64,000 nucleotides of DNA from Desulfovibrio sp. (GTDB lineage Bacteria > Desulfobacterota > Desulfovibrionia > Desulfovibrionales > Desulfovibrionaceae), in contig NZ_JAHZCJ010000011.1 in NCBI RefSeq assembly GCF_019422935.1, positions 1 to 64,000 of the forward strand. Direction: 5' to 3'. A model generated the notes under the pieces. That model worked only from the letters and a program-made list of their open reading frames with translations. It did no database searches and was not told the origin of the DNA. Of the stretch, positions 34,085-43,243 are shown piece after piece. Made by a program: the position numbers and the translations under genes. The first letter of the stretch is position 1. Each line of letters begins with the position of its first letter.

Positions 34085-35632
34085 ATGCAAAGCTCTACCC
34101 CAACCCTGGCCCGTCGCTACATATTCAAGCTCGTGGCCAATATCGCCTCCGTCCCGGTCTACCTTGTCATGGAGGCCATTCTGCCCCGCGCGCTCGGGCC
34201 GCAGATGTACGGCAATTACAGCTTTGCCACCAACCTGTTCCAGCAGCTTTCCGGCTTTCTGGATATGGGAACCTCCACCTGCTTTTACAATTCCCTCTCG
34301 CGCCGTCAGGCAGAGACCGGCCTCATCGGCTTTTACATGCGCGCCACAGCTGCGGTATTCGCCATTATCTTGCTGGCCGCAGGCCTGCTGCAGATTCCTG
34401 CGGCTGGCGAGCTGCTCATGCCAGATGTGCCCCTCTGGCTCGCGCCGCTGGCAGCCTTGTGGGCTTTTTTGACATGGTGGGGCCGGGTGCTGCGCTCCAT
34501 GAACGATGCCGTGGGCGCGACAGTTTCTTCCGAAATGGTGCGCACCGTTGTTTCGCTGTTTACGGTGGGCTTGCTGGGGCTCATGTTCTGGGCCGACTGG
34601 CTGAACATCCACACGCTCTTTGCCCAGCAATACCTCATGCTTGGGGCAACTGCCCTTGGGTACTGGCTTGTTACGCGCACCTACTGGCGGCAGGCGGGCA
34701 TTCCCCTGCACTTCCGGCTCACACCTGAGCAGACGCGCGCCTATGGGCGGGAATTTTTCAATTACAGCCACCCGCTGTTCGTGCAGGCCCTGCTTTCCTT
34801 TTTGCTCCTCACTGCCGAGCGCTGGCTGCTGCAATGGTTTGACGGCAGCGTGGAACAGGGCTTTTTTGCCCTTTCCCAAAAAGTCAGCATGGCCTGCTTT
34901 CTTTTTGTTTCAGCCATGACACCTCTGGTCATGCGCGAACTTTCCATCGCCTGGGGCAACAATGACCGCGAGGCCATGGGCCGCCTGCTCACGCGCTTTG
35001 CCCCGCTGCTGTACGTAGTGGCCGCCTATTTTTCGTGCTTTACGCTGGCCGAAGGTTCCGCCCTGGTGAACTTTTTTGGCGGCGCGCAGTTTGCCGCTGC
35101 TACCCTGCCCGTGCAGATCATGGCGCTTTACCCCCTGCATCAGGCCTATGGGCAGCTTGCCGGATCAGTTTTTCACGCTACGGGCCGCACCAAGGTGCTG
35201 CGCAATATGGCGGCGCTGGAATGCATTTACGGTTTCAGCACAGCGTGGTTTCTGCTTGCGCCGCCGGAATATTATGGGCTTGGCCTCGGAGCCGTAGGGT
35301 TGGCGATCAAAACCGTGTGCGTGCAGATCATCACGGTGAACGTGTATCTTTGGCTGGCCTCGCGCTTTATTCCGCTCAAGTTCTGGCGCAACGTGGCCCA
35401 TCAGGTATGGAGCCTCGCCGTCTTGCTGCTGCTGGCTTTTGGCTGCCGCCAGCTTACGCTCTATCTTGGCATTGGCGATGTGGATTCCCTGCCGCGTTTT
35501 CTTGTTTCCGGCGTCATCTACACCGCGGCTATCGGGCTGCTCTGCCTGGGCATGCCCGCTGTAATGGGCTTTTCCCGGCAGGAATTGCGCGAAGTATTCA
35601 TCCGGTTCAGCAAATCCAGATCGCACAGCTAA
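34085..35632 (+). CDS. Wzx-like polysaccharide/oligosaccharide flippase
   Basis: A 515-residue integral membrane protein with about 12-14 predicted helices, of the polysaccharide transport (PST/MVF) superfamily that flips lipid-linked sugars across the inner membrane. It starts [20 protein letters not shown], and has the charged [27 protein letters not shown] first loop typical of the group ([13 protein letters not shown] at about residues 37-49). No glycosyltransferase cluster surrounds it here, so its polymer is unknown. The ATG at 35085-numbering is not involved; the chosen ATG is the first of the open frame and its RBS is weak. Confidence 0.82.
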   Translation: MQSSTPTLARRYIFKLVANIASVPVYLVMEAILPRALGPQMYGNYSFATNLFQQLSGFLDMGTSTCFYNSLSRRQAETGLIGFYMRATAAVFAIILLAAGLLQIPAAGELLMPDVPLWLAPLAALWAFLTWWGRVLRSMNDAVGATVSSEMVRTVVSLFTVGLLGLMFWADWLNIHTLFAQQYLMLGATALGYWLVTRTYWRQAGIPLHFRLTPEQTRAYGREFFNYSHPLFVQALLSFLLLTAERWLLQWFDGSVEQGFFALSQKVSMACFLFVSAMTPLVMRELSIAWGNNDREAMGRLLTRFAPLLYVVAAYFSCFTLAEGSALVNFFGGAQFAAATLPVQIMALYPLHQAYGQLAGSVFHATGRTKVLRNMAALECIYGFSTAWFLLAPPEYYGLGLGAVGLAIKTVCVQIITVNVYLWLASRFIPLKFWRNVAHQVWSLAVLLLLAFGCRQLTLYLGIGDVDSLPRFLVSGVIYTAAIGLLCLGMPAVMGFSRQELREVFIRFSKSRSHS

Positions 35633-35656
35633 CCCCCTGTCCAACAAAAGAGAAAG

Positions 35657-35770
35657 GCCGGACAGTGGTCTGCTCCCCATCAAGTGGACAGGCCAAAAAG
35701 GCCAGGACGAATATTCAATCGGCCAGCTTTTCCCGAAATTCTATCGGAGAGAGCTGGCCGTGTTTTCATA
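35657..35770 (-). pseudogene. Remnant of an IS3-family transposase end
   Basis: On the minus strand the 15 residues before the stop at 35715 read GQLSPIEFREKLAD, the typical C-terminal end of IS3-family OrfB transposases. A stop codon in the same frame (35766-35768) shows that the upstream part is gone or broken. Beyond the stop, TGTCCACTTGATGGGGAGC leads to ACCACTGTCCGG (ending near 35660), resembling the terminal inverted repeat of such elements. The rest of the element is absent. Confidence 0.5.
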
Positions 35771-35810
35771 CTTCGTAGCTTCCACAGTGCAAGAAGCGGC
35801 AGAATTCAGG

Positions 35811-35837
35811 TAAACTTTTTGGGGAAAATGTCGTCAA
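35811..35837 (+). promoter_or_regulatory. Candidate sigma-28 (FliA) promoter of the flagellin-like gene
   Basis: TAAA (35811-35814), exactly 15 bases, then GTCGTCAA (35830-35837), five of eight positions of the GCCGATAA consensus. It lies about 45 bases before the flagellin-like start codon. Confidence 0.45.
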
Positions 35838-35879
35838 GAAAAGGAGGAGTACAAAACTGTGCGCGCGTGAGGTGTCGGA

Positions 35880-36644
35880 ATGGACTTTTTTGATGATATT
35901 TTGACAGCCACATATTTAAAGAGGGCCAGCTTGAGCCTTCTGCTGGATAGTTTGCCGCAGTCAGTGCCCCCAACTTACACATCCGGCAAAGAAATGCTGG
36001 CCGCAGCCTTGACCGGGCGAATCCGGACTGATGCATCCATGTTGCGGCAAGGGGCGAAAAATGCCACTGAAGGGGCAAATATTGCCACGCTGATTGCAAC
36101 GTCCACATCCTCGGTGCGCGACAACCTGAACAAGATGTTGACCCTTGCCCAAGAGGTGAAGGCTGACCCGACCAAGGGCAGCGTCAACGGCGCCGCGTTT
36201 ACAGCCCTCGCCGGGGAGCTCTCATCAGTTGCTTCTGGAACAAAATACAATAATATTTCTTTGTTAAATAAAAATGGCTGGACGAACGATAGTCGCCTCA
36301 CTATCAGCGGCGACGGAAAATCCTCCACCTTTAAACTGCAGATGGGATACGGTAGTTCAACCTTTACACTGAACGATTTGTCGTATCTGGATTACCTGAA
36401 GAGTGTTGATTTAAGCAGCGGCTCGCTCGATGTAAATGCGCTTATCAGCGATCTTTCAACACAAATAAACACAGTAAATGTAATATATAGTCGGAATAAT
36501 TCGCTATCTGGATCTTACACAAGCGAGGCGAAAGTCTTGGTGGAACAGGCAGGCATTCTGGATAAGGCCGCCAAGGATGCGATGCCGAGTGAGGAAGACC
36601 CGCTTTTGCGGGATATTGGCAGTATTATTTCCACAACATCCTGA
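35880..36644 (+). CDS. Flagellin-like protein
   Basis: A 254-residue protein whose middle (about residues 35-130) follows the flagellin N-terminal D0/D1 helix pattern: SGKEMLAAALTGRIRTDASM, LRQGAKNATEGANIATL, VRDNLNKMLTLAQEVK, then the SSVASGTKYNNISLLN turn that matches the flagellin T.FNG..LL motif. A beta-rich segment (about 140-175) and a C-terminal helix (DVNALISDLSTQINTVNVIY) complete it. The canonical first residues of flagellin and its C-terminal block are missing, so it is not an ordinary FliC. The gene is less GC-rich than its neighbours and lies beside an IS3 remnant. GAGG lies seven bases before the ATG. Confidence 0.65.
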   Translation: MDFFDDILTATYLKRASLSLLLDSLPQSVPPTYTSGKEMLAAALTGRIRTDASMLRQGAKNATEGANIATLIATSTSSVRDNLNKMLTLAQEVKADPTKGSVNGAAFTALAGELSSVASGTKYNNISLLNKNGWTNDSRLTISGDGKSSTFKLQMGYGSSTFTLNDLSYLDYLKSVDLSSGSLDVNALISDLSTQINTVNVIYSRNNSLSGSYTSEAKVLVEQAGILDKAAKDAMPSEEDPLLRDIGSIISTTS

Positions 36645-36932
36645 GCGCTGTTGTTGCGCAAATATCCTTGGGCATGCTCGGTTTATATCCCGGCAATGCT
36701 CCCACCCACCAACATTCCGGATTGTTGCATTTCTCCCCGCGCAGCAACCAGCGGCACTTCGTGCACCGACTTCACTTGGCCTCGTACTAAAAACTTAGCA
36801 AGCGGCTCTTGCACATGTTCCGCCTGTTCGCTTTTACGGTGTCTACCTGATGGGTGGGCATAGCAGTGCTGCCCAGGTGCCCTTTATACTGAGGCCAGCG
36901 CTGCTGAGGGTAATCGAATCCGTCCTTTGTCT

Positions 36933-38177
36933 TTACACTGCCGCATCAAGCAGCAGATTGTCTCTATGGATAACCTCAGGATAGTGCGCATCGCCCAGAA
37001 TAGCTGCGACTTCGTGCCTTTTCAGGCCCATAATTTTTTTCAGGTCTGAGGTGCTGTAGTTGGAGAGGCCCACGCCAAGGCTTTGCCCTTCGTGCAGCAC
37101 GCGTACCAGCCCGCCCTGCTGAAAGTTGCCCTCAACGCGGAACACGCCGCCGGGCAGGAGGCTGCCGCCCTTGTGCAGCAGGGCCTTGGCCGCGCCAGCG
37201 TCCACATGCACGCTGCCCGCCGGATCAGACTGATAGGCCAGCCAGAATTTTCGGCGCGGTATGGCATGCCGCGCCGGGCAAACCCATGTGCCGCCCGTAA
37301 ATGGCTCATGTCCCTGCGGAGCCGGACAAATACCGCTGGCGGCAAAGGCCCGCGTGATAATCTCCGGCTCGCGCCCCGGCAAAATCAGCGTGGGAACGCC
37401 AATCTGCGCGGCGCGACGGGCAGCCAGCAGCTTAGAATACATACCGCCCGTGCCTACGGAAGTCTTGCCGCCGCAAAGCTGACCCAGATCAAGGGCCGCC
37501 ACATCATCAATGTGATCCATGATGGGGGCGTTGGGGTCTTTTTGCGGATCGGCAGCCAGCACGCCCGAGGCGGAAGTGAGATTGATGAAAAGATCAGCTC
37601 CGGTCAGATTGACCAGAAGGCTTGCAAGGCAGTCGTTATCGCCGAACTTCAGTTCGCTGATGGATACGGTGTCGTTTTCGTTGACAATGGGCAGCACGCC
37701 CCATTCCAGCAGTTCGGCAAAGGTATTGCGCGCGTTAAGGAAGCGCTGACGCGCGCGCAGGTCATCGCGGGTCAGCAACACCTGAGCGGTGGGCATGCGG
37801 TGGGCTAAAAACACCTTGTCCCAGCTCTGCATGAGCTGCCCCTGCCCCACTGCTGCCGCAGCCTGACGCGCCGCGAGGCCTGTGGTTTCAACCACATGCC
37901 CGCGCGTGGCAAGCGCCGCCCTGCCTGCGGCTACAGCGCCGGAAGAAACAAGCACCAGCCGACGCGGCTCCGCGCCACCAGCATTACCGGATGCCGCATC
38001 GCCCGCAGGCAGCAGGTTGCGCAAACGCGCCAACTGCCCGGCCAGATTTTCCAGCACAGGCATGCTCAGGCCCTGGGCATCGGTGAGTACGGCGCTGCCT
38101 ACTTTGACAACCACCACCCGCGCCTGAGCAAGCACCCGGGCGCGTTCCTGCCGCCAGTCTTCCGTCGGCGCTGTCAT
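36933..38177 (-). CDS. proB: Glutamate 5-kinase
   Basis: First enzyme of proline synthesis, phosphorylating glutamate with ATP. The 414-residue protein has an amino-acid kinase domain, VVVKVGSAVLTDAQG near residue 22 and SSGAVAAGRAAL near residue 79, with PIVNENDTVS near residue 164, FGDNDCLASLLVNLTGAD near residue 178 and GTGGMYSKLLAA near residue 245. A C-terminal PUA domain follows from about residue 300. It is somewhat longer than E. coli ProB (367) because of Ala/Gly-rich loops. The start at 38177 follows GGAG. It lies 17 bases downstream of obgE, so the two are co-transcribed. Confidence 0.96.
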   Translation of the reverse strand: MTAPTEDWRQERARVLAQARVVVVKVGSAVLTDAQGLSMPVLENLAGQLARLRNLLPAGDAASGNAGGAEPRRLVLVSSGAVAAGRAALATRGHVVETTGLAARQAAAAVGQGQLMQSWDKVFLAHRMPTAQVLLTRDDLRARQRFLNARNTFAELLEWGVLPIVNENDTVSISELKFGDNDCLASLLVNLTGADLFINLTSASGVLAADPQKDPNAPIMDHIDDVAALDLGQLCGGKTSVGTGGMYSKLLAARRAAQIGVPTLILPGREPEIITRAFAASGICPAPQGHEPFTGGTWVCPARHAIPRRKFWLAYQSDPAGSVHVDAGAAKALLHKGGSLLPGGVFRVEGNFQQGGLVRVLHEGQSLGVGLSNYSTSDLKKIMGLKRHEVAAILGDAHYPEVIHRDNLLLDAAV

Positions 38178-38194
38178 ATATGCTCCACAGACCG

Positions 38195-39295
38195 CTACTC
38201 GCGGGTATAGATCACTTCAATTTCGGGGAAGTCCTCTTCCTCATCACCGTCTGTATCGGCAAAATGCAGGATAGGCGCGTGGCTGGCGGTTTCATCGCGC
38301 ATGCGCCACAGCTCTTCCACCAGCGGCTCAACGTCGATGTTGTCCCGCGCGGAAATAAAAAAGATATTCCGACCGTCGGCTTTGGCCCTGTTTTTCAGTT
38401 CTTCCAGACGCTCAGGGCTGATGAGGTCGATCTTGTTGACCACCTCAATCTGCTGACGCTCGCCCAGCTCTTCGTCAAAACGGCGCAGTTCCTCATTGAT
38501 GAGGTTAAAGCCCGCCCAAGGGTCATCCTCGCCCACATCTTCCACGCTGAGAATGTGCACGAGAAAACGTGTGCGCTCCACATGCTTGAGGAAGCGCAGC
38601 CCTAGCCCCTGACCTTCATGCGCGCCTTCTATAAGGCCGGGAATGTCGGCAATGACCATGCGCCTGTCGGGATCCACTTCGTCAATCATCACGCCGAGGT
38701 TGGGCGTGAGCGTGGTGAAGGGATAGGCCGCGATCTTGGGACGCGCCGCAGAGACCTGCGAAATAAAGGTGGATTTGCCCGCATTGGGCAAGCCCAACAG
38801 ACCGGCATCGGCCAGAATCTTCAACTCAAGGCGAAGATTTTTTTCTTCGCCCGGCTCGCCGGGCTGGCAAAAGCGCGGCGCGCGCATGGTGGAAGACTTG
38901 AAATGCTCGTTGCCCTTGCCGCCGCGTCCGCCGCGCGCAACCATCACTTCCGCTTCAGGATCGCTGAGGTCGGCCAGCAGCTCTTCACCATCCGGGCCTT
39001 CAACAAAAACAAGCGTGCCCACCGGCAGGTGCAGCACCATGTCTTCACCTTTTTTGCCATCGCACTGGCTGCCCTCGCCGGGGCGACCATTACGGGCTTC
39101 GTAAAGGCGCTTGAGGCGAAAATCGTACAAAGACAGCAAACGGCCATCGGCTTTCAGCAACACTGAACCGCCGTCACCACCGTTGCCGCCGTCCGGGCCG
39201 CCGCGCGGCACAAACTTTTCACGCCGAAAAGACAAACAACCGTGCCCGCCCTTACCGGCGCGCACCTGAATTCGAGCTTCATCTACAAATCGCAT
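38195..39295 (-). CDS. obgE: GTPase ObgE (CgtA)
   Basis: Essential ribosome-associated GTPase acting in 50S assembly and stress control. The 366-residue protein begins with the Gly-rich Obg fold (residues 1-158: VRAGKGGHGCLSFRREKFVP, GGPDGGNGGDGGSV) and continues with the G domain: G1 GLPNAGKSTF near residue 167, G2/FTTLTPNLG, G3 DIPGLIEGA near residue 212, G4 NKID near residue 283. The C-terminus is a short acidic tail, not a full OCT domain. The RBS AAGGA precedes the start. Order rplU-rpmA-obgE-proB is the common bacterial arrangement. Confidence 0.97.
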   Translation of the reverse strand: MRFVDEARIQVRAGKGGHGCLSFRREKFVPRGGPDGGNGGDGGSVLLKADGRLLSLYDFRLKRLYEARNGRPGEGSQCDGKKGEDMVLHLPVGTLVFVEGPDGEELLADLSDPEAEVMVARGGRGGKGNEHFKSSTMRAPRFCQPGEPGEEKNLRLELKILADAGLLGLPNAGKSTFISQVSAARPKIAAYPFTTLTPNLGVMIDEVDPDRRMVIADIPGLIEGAHEGQGLGLRFLKHVERTRFLVHILSVEDVGEDDPWAGFNLINEELRRFDEELGERQQIEVVNKIDLISPERLEELKNRAKADGRNIFFISARDNIDVEPLVEELWRMRDETASHAPILHFADTDGDEEEDFPEIEVIYTRE

Positions 39296-39550
39296 GGGAT
39301 ATCCTTGCGGTCAGTCCGCGCGGCTGCGCCTGCATTGCTGGCGCTCGCCGTATTGTATAAGGGGCTGCCGTTCCGAAAAACCGCGCAAAACATGCAGCAA
39401 TGCAGGTCAGCGCCATGTGGCAAACACCTGCTTGCCCTACGCTGCCTGCTTTTCGGTCTGTGGCCTTGCGCCACACATACCCCAGCACAAACACCGAGAG
39501 GGAAGAAGCCTCGCGGCCCCTTCCCTCATCGGCAAATTCCACGCGGCCGC

Positions 39551-39820
39551 TTAGTCGGCGGCCGCCTCCACATGCACGCGCGTGTGAACGCGACGTTTGC
39601 GGATATACTTCTCAAAGCGCACAACGCCGGCCACTTTGGCGAACAGGGTAAAATCCCTGCCCATGCCCACGTTCACACCGGGGTAAACGGTAGTGCCGAG
39701 CTGACGCACCAGAATATTGCCAGCCAGAACGCTCTGACCGCCAAAACGCTTTACGCCGCGGCGTTGGCCTTCACTGTCGCGACCGTTGCGCGAAGAGCCG
39801 CCTGCTTTCTTATGTGCCAT
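39551..39820 (-). CDS. rpmA: 50S ribosomal protein L27
   Basis: Large-subunit ribosomal protein near the peptidyl-transferase centre. The 89-residue product begins [19 protein letters not shown], the universal L27 start, followed by [10 protein letters not shown] and [13 protein letters not shown]. There is no N-terminal cleaved extension of the Firmicutes type. GGGAGG precedes the ATG at 39820. It follows rplU by 132 bases and precedes obgE by about 255 bases; that latter gap holds a GAGGGAAG/CTTCCCTC hairpin (39498-39527) without a U-tract and no gene. Confidence 0.98.
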   Translation of the reverse strand: MAHKKAGGSSRNGRDSEGQRRGVKRFGGQSVLAGNILVRQLGTTVYPGVNVGMGRDFTLFAKVAGVVRFEKYIRKRRVHTRVHVEAAAD

Positions 39821-39952
39821 GGTAGCCTCCCTGGGGCGCCGACCCTGTGGACCGGCGGGGCAAAATAAATATCTTTCAACGCGCCCTGCACGAATGCGGG
39901 GCTATTGGCAGACCATGCCCGCGGCCTGCCGAACCTCAGCTAAAGCCGGGTT

Positions 39953-40261
39953 CTAGGCGTTGATGCTCTTAACGCGAATGGTGGTGTAATCCTGGCGGTG
40001 ACCGCGCAGCTTGCGCGAGTCATTACGACGCCAGCGCTTGAACACCTTGATCTTGGGTCCGCGCCCGTGATCCACCACTTCCGCCATAACGGCGGCCCCG
40101 GCAAGATAGGGAGCGCCGACTTTGCATTCAGCGCCGCCGACCATCAGCACCTTGTCCAGGGAAATCTCGCTTCCGGCCTGAACCGCAAGCTTTTCCACAA
40201 CTACTTTAGAACCTTCTTCGACGCGGTACTGTTTTCCGCCGGTCTCGATAATCGCGTACAT
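39953..40261 (-). CDS. rplU: 50S ribosomal protein L21
   Basis: Large-subunit ribosomal protein. The 102-residue product has the L21 features MYAIIETGGKQYRVEEG at the N-terminus, the central KVGAPYLAGAAVMAEVVDHG and the basic signature IKVFKRWRRNDSRKLRGHRQ near residue 75. The start at 40261 follows GGAGG at six bases. It is the first gene of the rplU-rpmA-obgE-proB unit. Confidence 0.98.
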   Translation of the reverse strand: MYAIIETGGKQYRVEEGSKVVVEKLAVQAGSEISLDKVLMVGGAECKVGAPYLAGAAVMAEVVDHGRGPKIKVFKRWRRNDSRKLRGHRQDYTTIRVKSINA

Positions 40262-40496
40262 ATCAACCTCCAAAAAGAGAAAGGCATATTTGCCCCACAG
40301 GCCGACAAATGTCAAGCGCGTTTTGCAGAAATTTTTGCAAAACTCGCTACAACAGTCCGCGACTTGCGCGAGTGGCGAGAATACACAACTTCATAGCGGG
40401 GAGCAATGTCTTTTTGCGCCCGAGCACGCGCCGCCTCGCCCTTTCATTTTCGGCCGCACTTGCACAGCCGCAAGCCTGCTGCTATCTCTGGGGCGC

Positions 40497-42131
40497 ATGA
40501 ACACAGCCCCCACACATCTCACACTTGATATCACCGCCCTTTCGCACGATGGGCGCGGCATTGCTCGCCTTGCGCCGACGGACGACCATGCCAGCAAGGG
40601 CACCGTCATATTTGTGGCAAATGCCCTGCCGGGCCAGCGGGTGAACGCGCGCGTTTTGCGGCGCAAGTCCTCCTTTATAGATGCGGAAACCGCATCCCTG
40701 ATCCAGAACGCGCCGGACGCCGTCGATCCCATTTGCCCCCACCATGCCGAGTGTGGCGGCTGCCCCTTGCAAACCATGCCCTATGCGCAGCAGCGTTACT
40801 GGAAGCGCACTCTGACAGTGGACGCCCTGACCCGCATTGGCAAGTTTGACCGGGAGCTGATTGAAACTATACTTCCGCCCGTCACTGGCTCACCCGCGCT
40901 GACGCGGTTTCGCAATAAAATGGAATTTGCCTTCGGGCACGACACGGACAACAAGGCCGATTTGAAACTCGGCCTGCGACGCCGCAATGGCCGCGATGTG
41001 GTCGATGTGCCGCACTGCGCCCTCATGCCGCCCGAAGCGCTACAGATAGTAAGCATGGTGGGCAAACTGGCAGCTGAAAGCGGATTTGCCGCCTACACAG
41101 CACCCAATGCAAGGGAAGGTCAGCCCTTTCGCCCCACGCAAGGTCAACAAAGACTAGGCCGCCGGGGCGGCTTTGCCCGGAGCACCCCGCGCAGCCACGC
41201 CATCCCGATTCACGAGGTCGTGGACAATGGCTTCTGGCGTTTTTTTGTGCTGCGGCGCGGCCTTGCTGCGGACATGCGCACTCCGCGCTGGTGGGCCCTG
41301 TGCATCACAAGCCCTGGCGATACGGCGCAGCGAGCAGCTGTGCGGTTGCTCGGCAGGGAGGTGCTGGCGGCATTTCCCCAGTTGTCGGCATTTATCCATG
41401 AAGAACGCGCCACCGCTGATGCCTTTGCTTTTGGCGAAAAGCGCGTGCAGACCCTGGACGACACTGGCCGGGAAAATCCCTCAGCCGCACGGTTGTTTCT
41501 GCCCCTTGCCGACATGAACTTTACCCTTGATGCGGCTTCATTCTTTCAGGTGAATACTGGCGGGGCGCAGGCGCTTGCGCATGCGGCACAGCGCATGCTC
41601 GCGTCCGACAGACCTACGGATTGCCAACACAATGTCCGCCCTCGAGGTCTGCTCGATCTTTATTGTGGCGTTGGCGCACCTGGCCTGCTGCTGGCGCGCA
41701 ACTATTCCGCCCTGCTCGGCCTGGAGCAGGACAGCCGCGCCGTGAAGCTTGCTGCCATAAATGCCAGGGCCAATGACATCAATTACTGCCAGTATGAGGC
41801 AGGGGATGCGGCGTATCGCCTTGAGCACCTTGCGCCTCTAGAACCTGCAAGCCGCTGGCAGGCAGCTGGGTTTGACGAGTCAGCCAGCATTCCGCAGGCA
41901 ACAGATGCTCTGGCAGATCCGCCAAGGGCCGGGCTTTCGCCGCGCGCGCTGGATGCGCTCATGCAGATCGCGCCAGACAGAATCCTTTATATATCCTGCA
42001 ACCCGGCTACGCTGGCGCGAGACGCCGCGCAACTGCGCTCCAGGTATTCCCTGGAGCGGCTTGAAGCGGTAGACCTTTTCCCTCACACGCCGCACCTCGA
42101 GTGTCTGAGCCTCTGGCACAGGCTCGACTAA
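40497..42131 (+). CDS. TrmA/RlmD-family RNA (uracil-C5) methyltransferase
   Basis: SAM-dependent enzyme making 5-methyluridine in rRNA or tRNA. The 544-residue protein has an N-terminal TRAM-like domain (LDITALSHDGRGIAR), a 4Fe-4S cluster motif CPHHAECGGCPLQ near residue 81 as in RlmD, a central RNA-binding domain, and the methyltransferase core: SFFQVN near residue 350, LLDLYCGVGAPGLLLA near residue 387, ADPPRAGLSPRAL near residue 474 and the catalytic Cys in YISCNPATLARD near residue 498. RlmD (23S U1939) is the likeliest identity, but RlmC or a tRNA enzyme is possible. Some loops are longer than usual. The start is chosen at the first ATG before the TRAM region; the RBS is weak. Confidence 0.9.
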   Translation: MNTAPTHLTLDITALSHDGRGIARLAPTDDHASKGTVIFVANALPGQRVNARVLRRKSSFIDAETASLIQNAPDAVDPICPHHAECGGCPLQTMPYAQQRYWKRTLTVDALTRIGKFDRELIETILPPVTGSPALTRFRNKMEFAFGHDTDNKADLKLGLRRRNGRDVVDVPHCALMPPEALQIVSMVGKLAAESGFAAYTAPNAREGQPFRPTQGQQRLGRRGGFARSTPRSHAIPIHEVVDNGFWRFFVLRRGLAADMRTPRWWALCITSPGDTAQRAAVRLLGREVLAAFPQLSAFIHEERATADAFAFGEKRVQTLDDTGRENPSAARLFLPLADMNFTLDAASFFQVNTGGAQALAHAAQRMLASDRPTDCQHNVRPRGLLDLYCGVGAPGLLLARNYSALLGLEQDSRAVKLAAINARANDINYCQYEAGDAAYRLEHLAPLEPASRWQAAGFDESASIPQATDALADPPRAGLSPRALDALMQIAPDRILYISCNPATLARDAAQLRSRYSLERLEAVDLFPHTPHLECLSLWHRLD

Positions 42132-42251
42132 GCCGCAGGCAGACATTTTTTTGCAAATTTGCCAGAGCCGATTTTTGGTATCAACAGCCAGTTTTCCGCG
42201 CCTATGGCCCCTAAGGAATGCAGCGTAATCACAAGTTTCCGCCCAAAGTCA

Positions 42252-42278
42252 TTGACGCGTCGGGTCGCCTGTGATAAT
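42252..42278 (+). promoter_or_regulatory. Candidate promoter of the atp (F0) operon
   Basis: TTGACG (42252-42257), 15 bases, then GATAAT (42273-42278) with a TG extended -10 (TGTGATAAT). It is about 60 bases before the atpZ start. Confidence 0.5.
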
Positions 42279-42338
42279 TTGAACAGCGTTAAGGGGACCA
42301 TGACGCTTACAGGTTCCAGCCACGTGCGCGGAGGCCTT

Positions 42339-42692
42339 ATGTCGTTCAAGGATTTTCTTAAGCAGCAGCAAACCGGTATGGAAGCCATGGCCAACACAGG
42401 GGTCATCGGACTGCATCTGGTGAGCGGCCCCGCAGTGGGTTTTGCCATTGGTTATGGCATTGACCACTGGTTTGGCACCAGCCCATGGGGCAAGCTGGTT
42501 TTTCTGTTCATCGGCATAGCGGCAGGTTTTTTGAACGTGTATCGCGACACTCAGGCCCTGCTGCGCAAAATGGCGGCGCAGGACGCCCGCCGGAAAGGCC
42601 TTGCGCCGGAACAGCAAAACGAAACGCCCCCAGCGGGGCAAGGCAAAACAGACAGCCGTGCGCAGACTGAAACAGATGATACACAGCCTTGA
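42339..42692 (+). CDS. AtpZ/AtpI-like small membrane protein of the F0 operon
   Basis: A 117-residue protein with two membrane helices (about residues 25-45 and 52-72: LHLVSGPAVGFAIGYGIDHW and WGKLVFLFIGIAAGFLNVY). It matches the putative F0F1-ATPase accessory family (AtpZ, DUF AtpZ/AtpI) that precedes atp genes and is linked to assembly or Mg2+/Ca2+ handling. The C-terminal 45 residues are hydrophilic and Gln-rich. The start at 42339 follows GGAGG at four bases; an earlier ATG has no RBS. The end overlaps the next gene by 17 bases. Confidence 0.8.
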   Translation: MSFKDFLKQQQTGMEAMANTGVIGLHLVSGPAVGFAIGYGIDHWFGTSPWGKLVFLFIGIAAGFLNVYRDTQALLRKMAAQDARRKGLAPEQQNETPPAGQGKTDSRAQTETDDTQP

Positions 42693-43098
42693 CGCCTGGC
42701 TTTGGCGGCGCGGCATTGATCACCCGGCTATCCGTGTTTTGCTGCGTAACGAAATTTTGCTCGCCGCATGCAGCCTTTTGATCGGCGGGCTGGCCTTTAC
42801 GGCCACACCCTGGTTTTTCTGGTTTGGAGTGGGCCTGACCATCATGGCCTGGACATTTTGGGGATTGGCGCGCTTTTTTCTGCGCAAGGGCCTGGGGGAT
42901 TACAGCACGGCCTTTTTGCGCATAGTACTGGTGCGCTGGATGGGTCGGATGGTTATAATCGGCGCGCTTCTCTATGTTTCGCTGATTGTGTATCAAGCCC
43001 CTGTTTTCGCCATAGTAGGCGGCATGGCCGCAGCCGGAGCTTGCGCTCTGGCAAGTTATGCCCTGGCAGCGCGTGGACCGCGACGCCGGGCAGACTAA
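42676..43098 (+). CDS. atpI: ATP synthase subunit I-like protein
   Basis: A 140-residue membrane protein with about four helices (LLAACSLLIGGLAFTATPW, WFGVGLTIMAWTFWGL, VRWMGRMVIIGALLYVSLIV, FAIVGGMAAAGACALASY), fitting the ATP synthase I chain family that assists assembly of the c-ring. The start at 42676 (MIHSLDAWLWRRG) is inside the end of the preceding gene; a longer frame with upstream basic residues exists but has no RBS. It precedes atpB by 145 bases. Sequence similarity in this family is low, so identity rests partly on context. Confidence 0.75.
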   Translation: MIHSLDAWLWRRGIDHPAIRVLLRNEILLAACSLLIGGLAFTATPWFFWFGVGLTIMAWTFWGLARFFLRKGLGDYSTAFLRIVLVRWMGRMVIIGALLYVSLIVYQAPVFAIVGGMAAAGACALASYALAARGPRRRAD

Positions 43099-43243
43099 CC
43101 GGAAAGGCCTGACAGCCAACCCGGGGCACGGCAGCCGCAACACGGCAGGGCAAATGCCCAAGGCCGCAAATTTTGGGGAATGGCCCGCACGGGTCTAACA
43201 TTAACGCCGCGCTTTGGCGCGTACTCACCAGGAGGCATGGCTC

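Noticed and set aside
36645..36932. Possible genes in the 290-base gap before proB
   Set aside because: Short frames on both strands lack RBS and composition like genes; only a weak GGGCA/TGCCC hairpin is present near 36855-36880.
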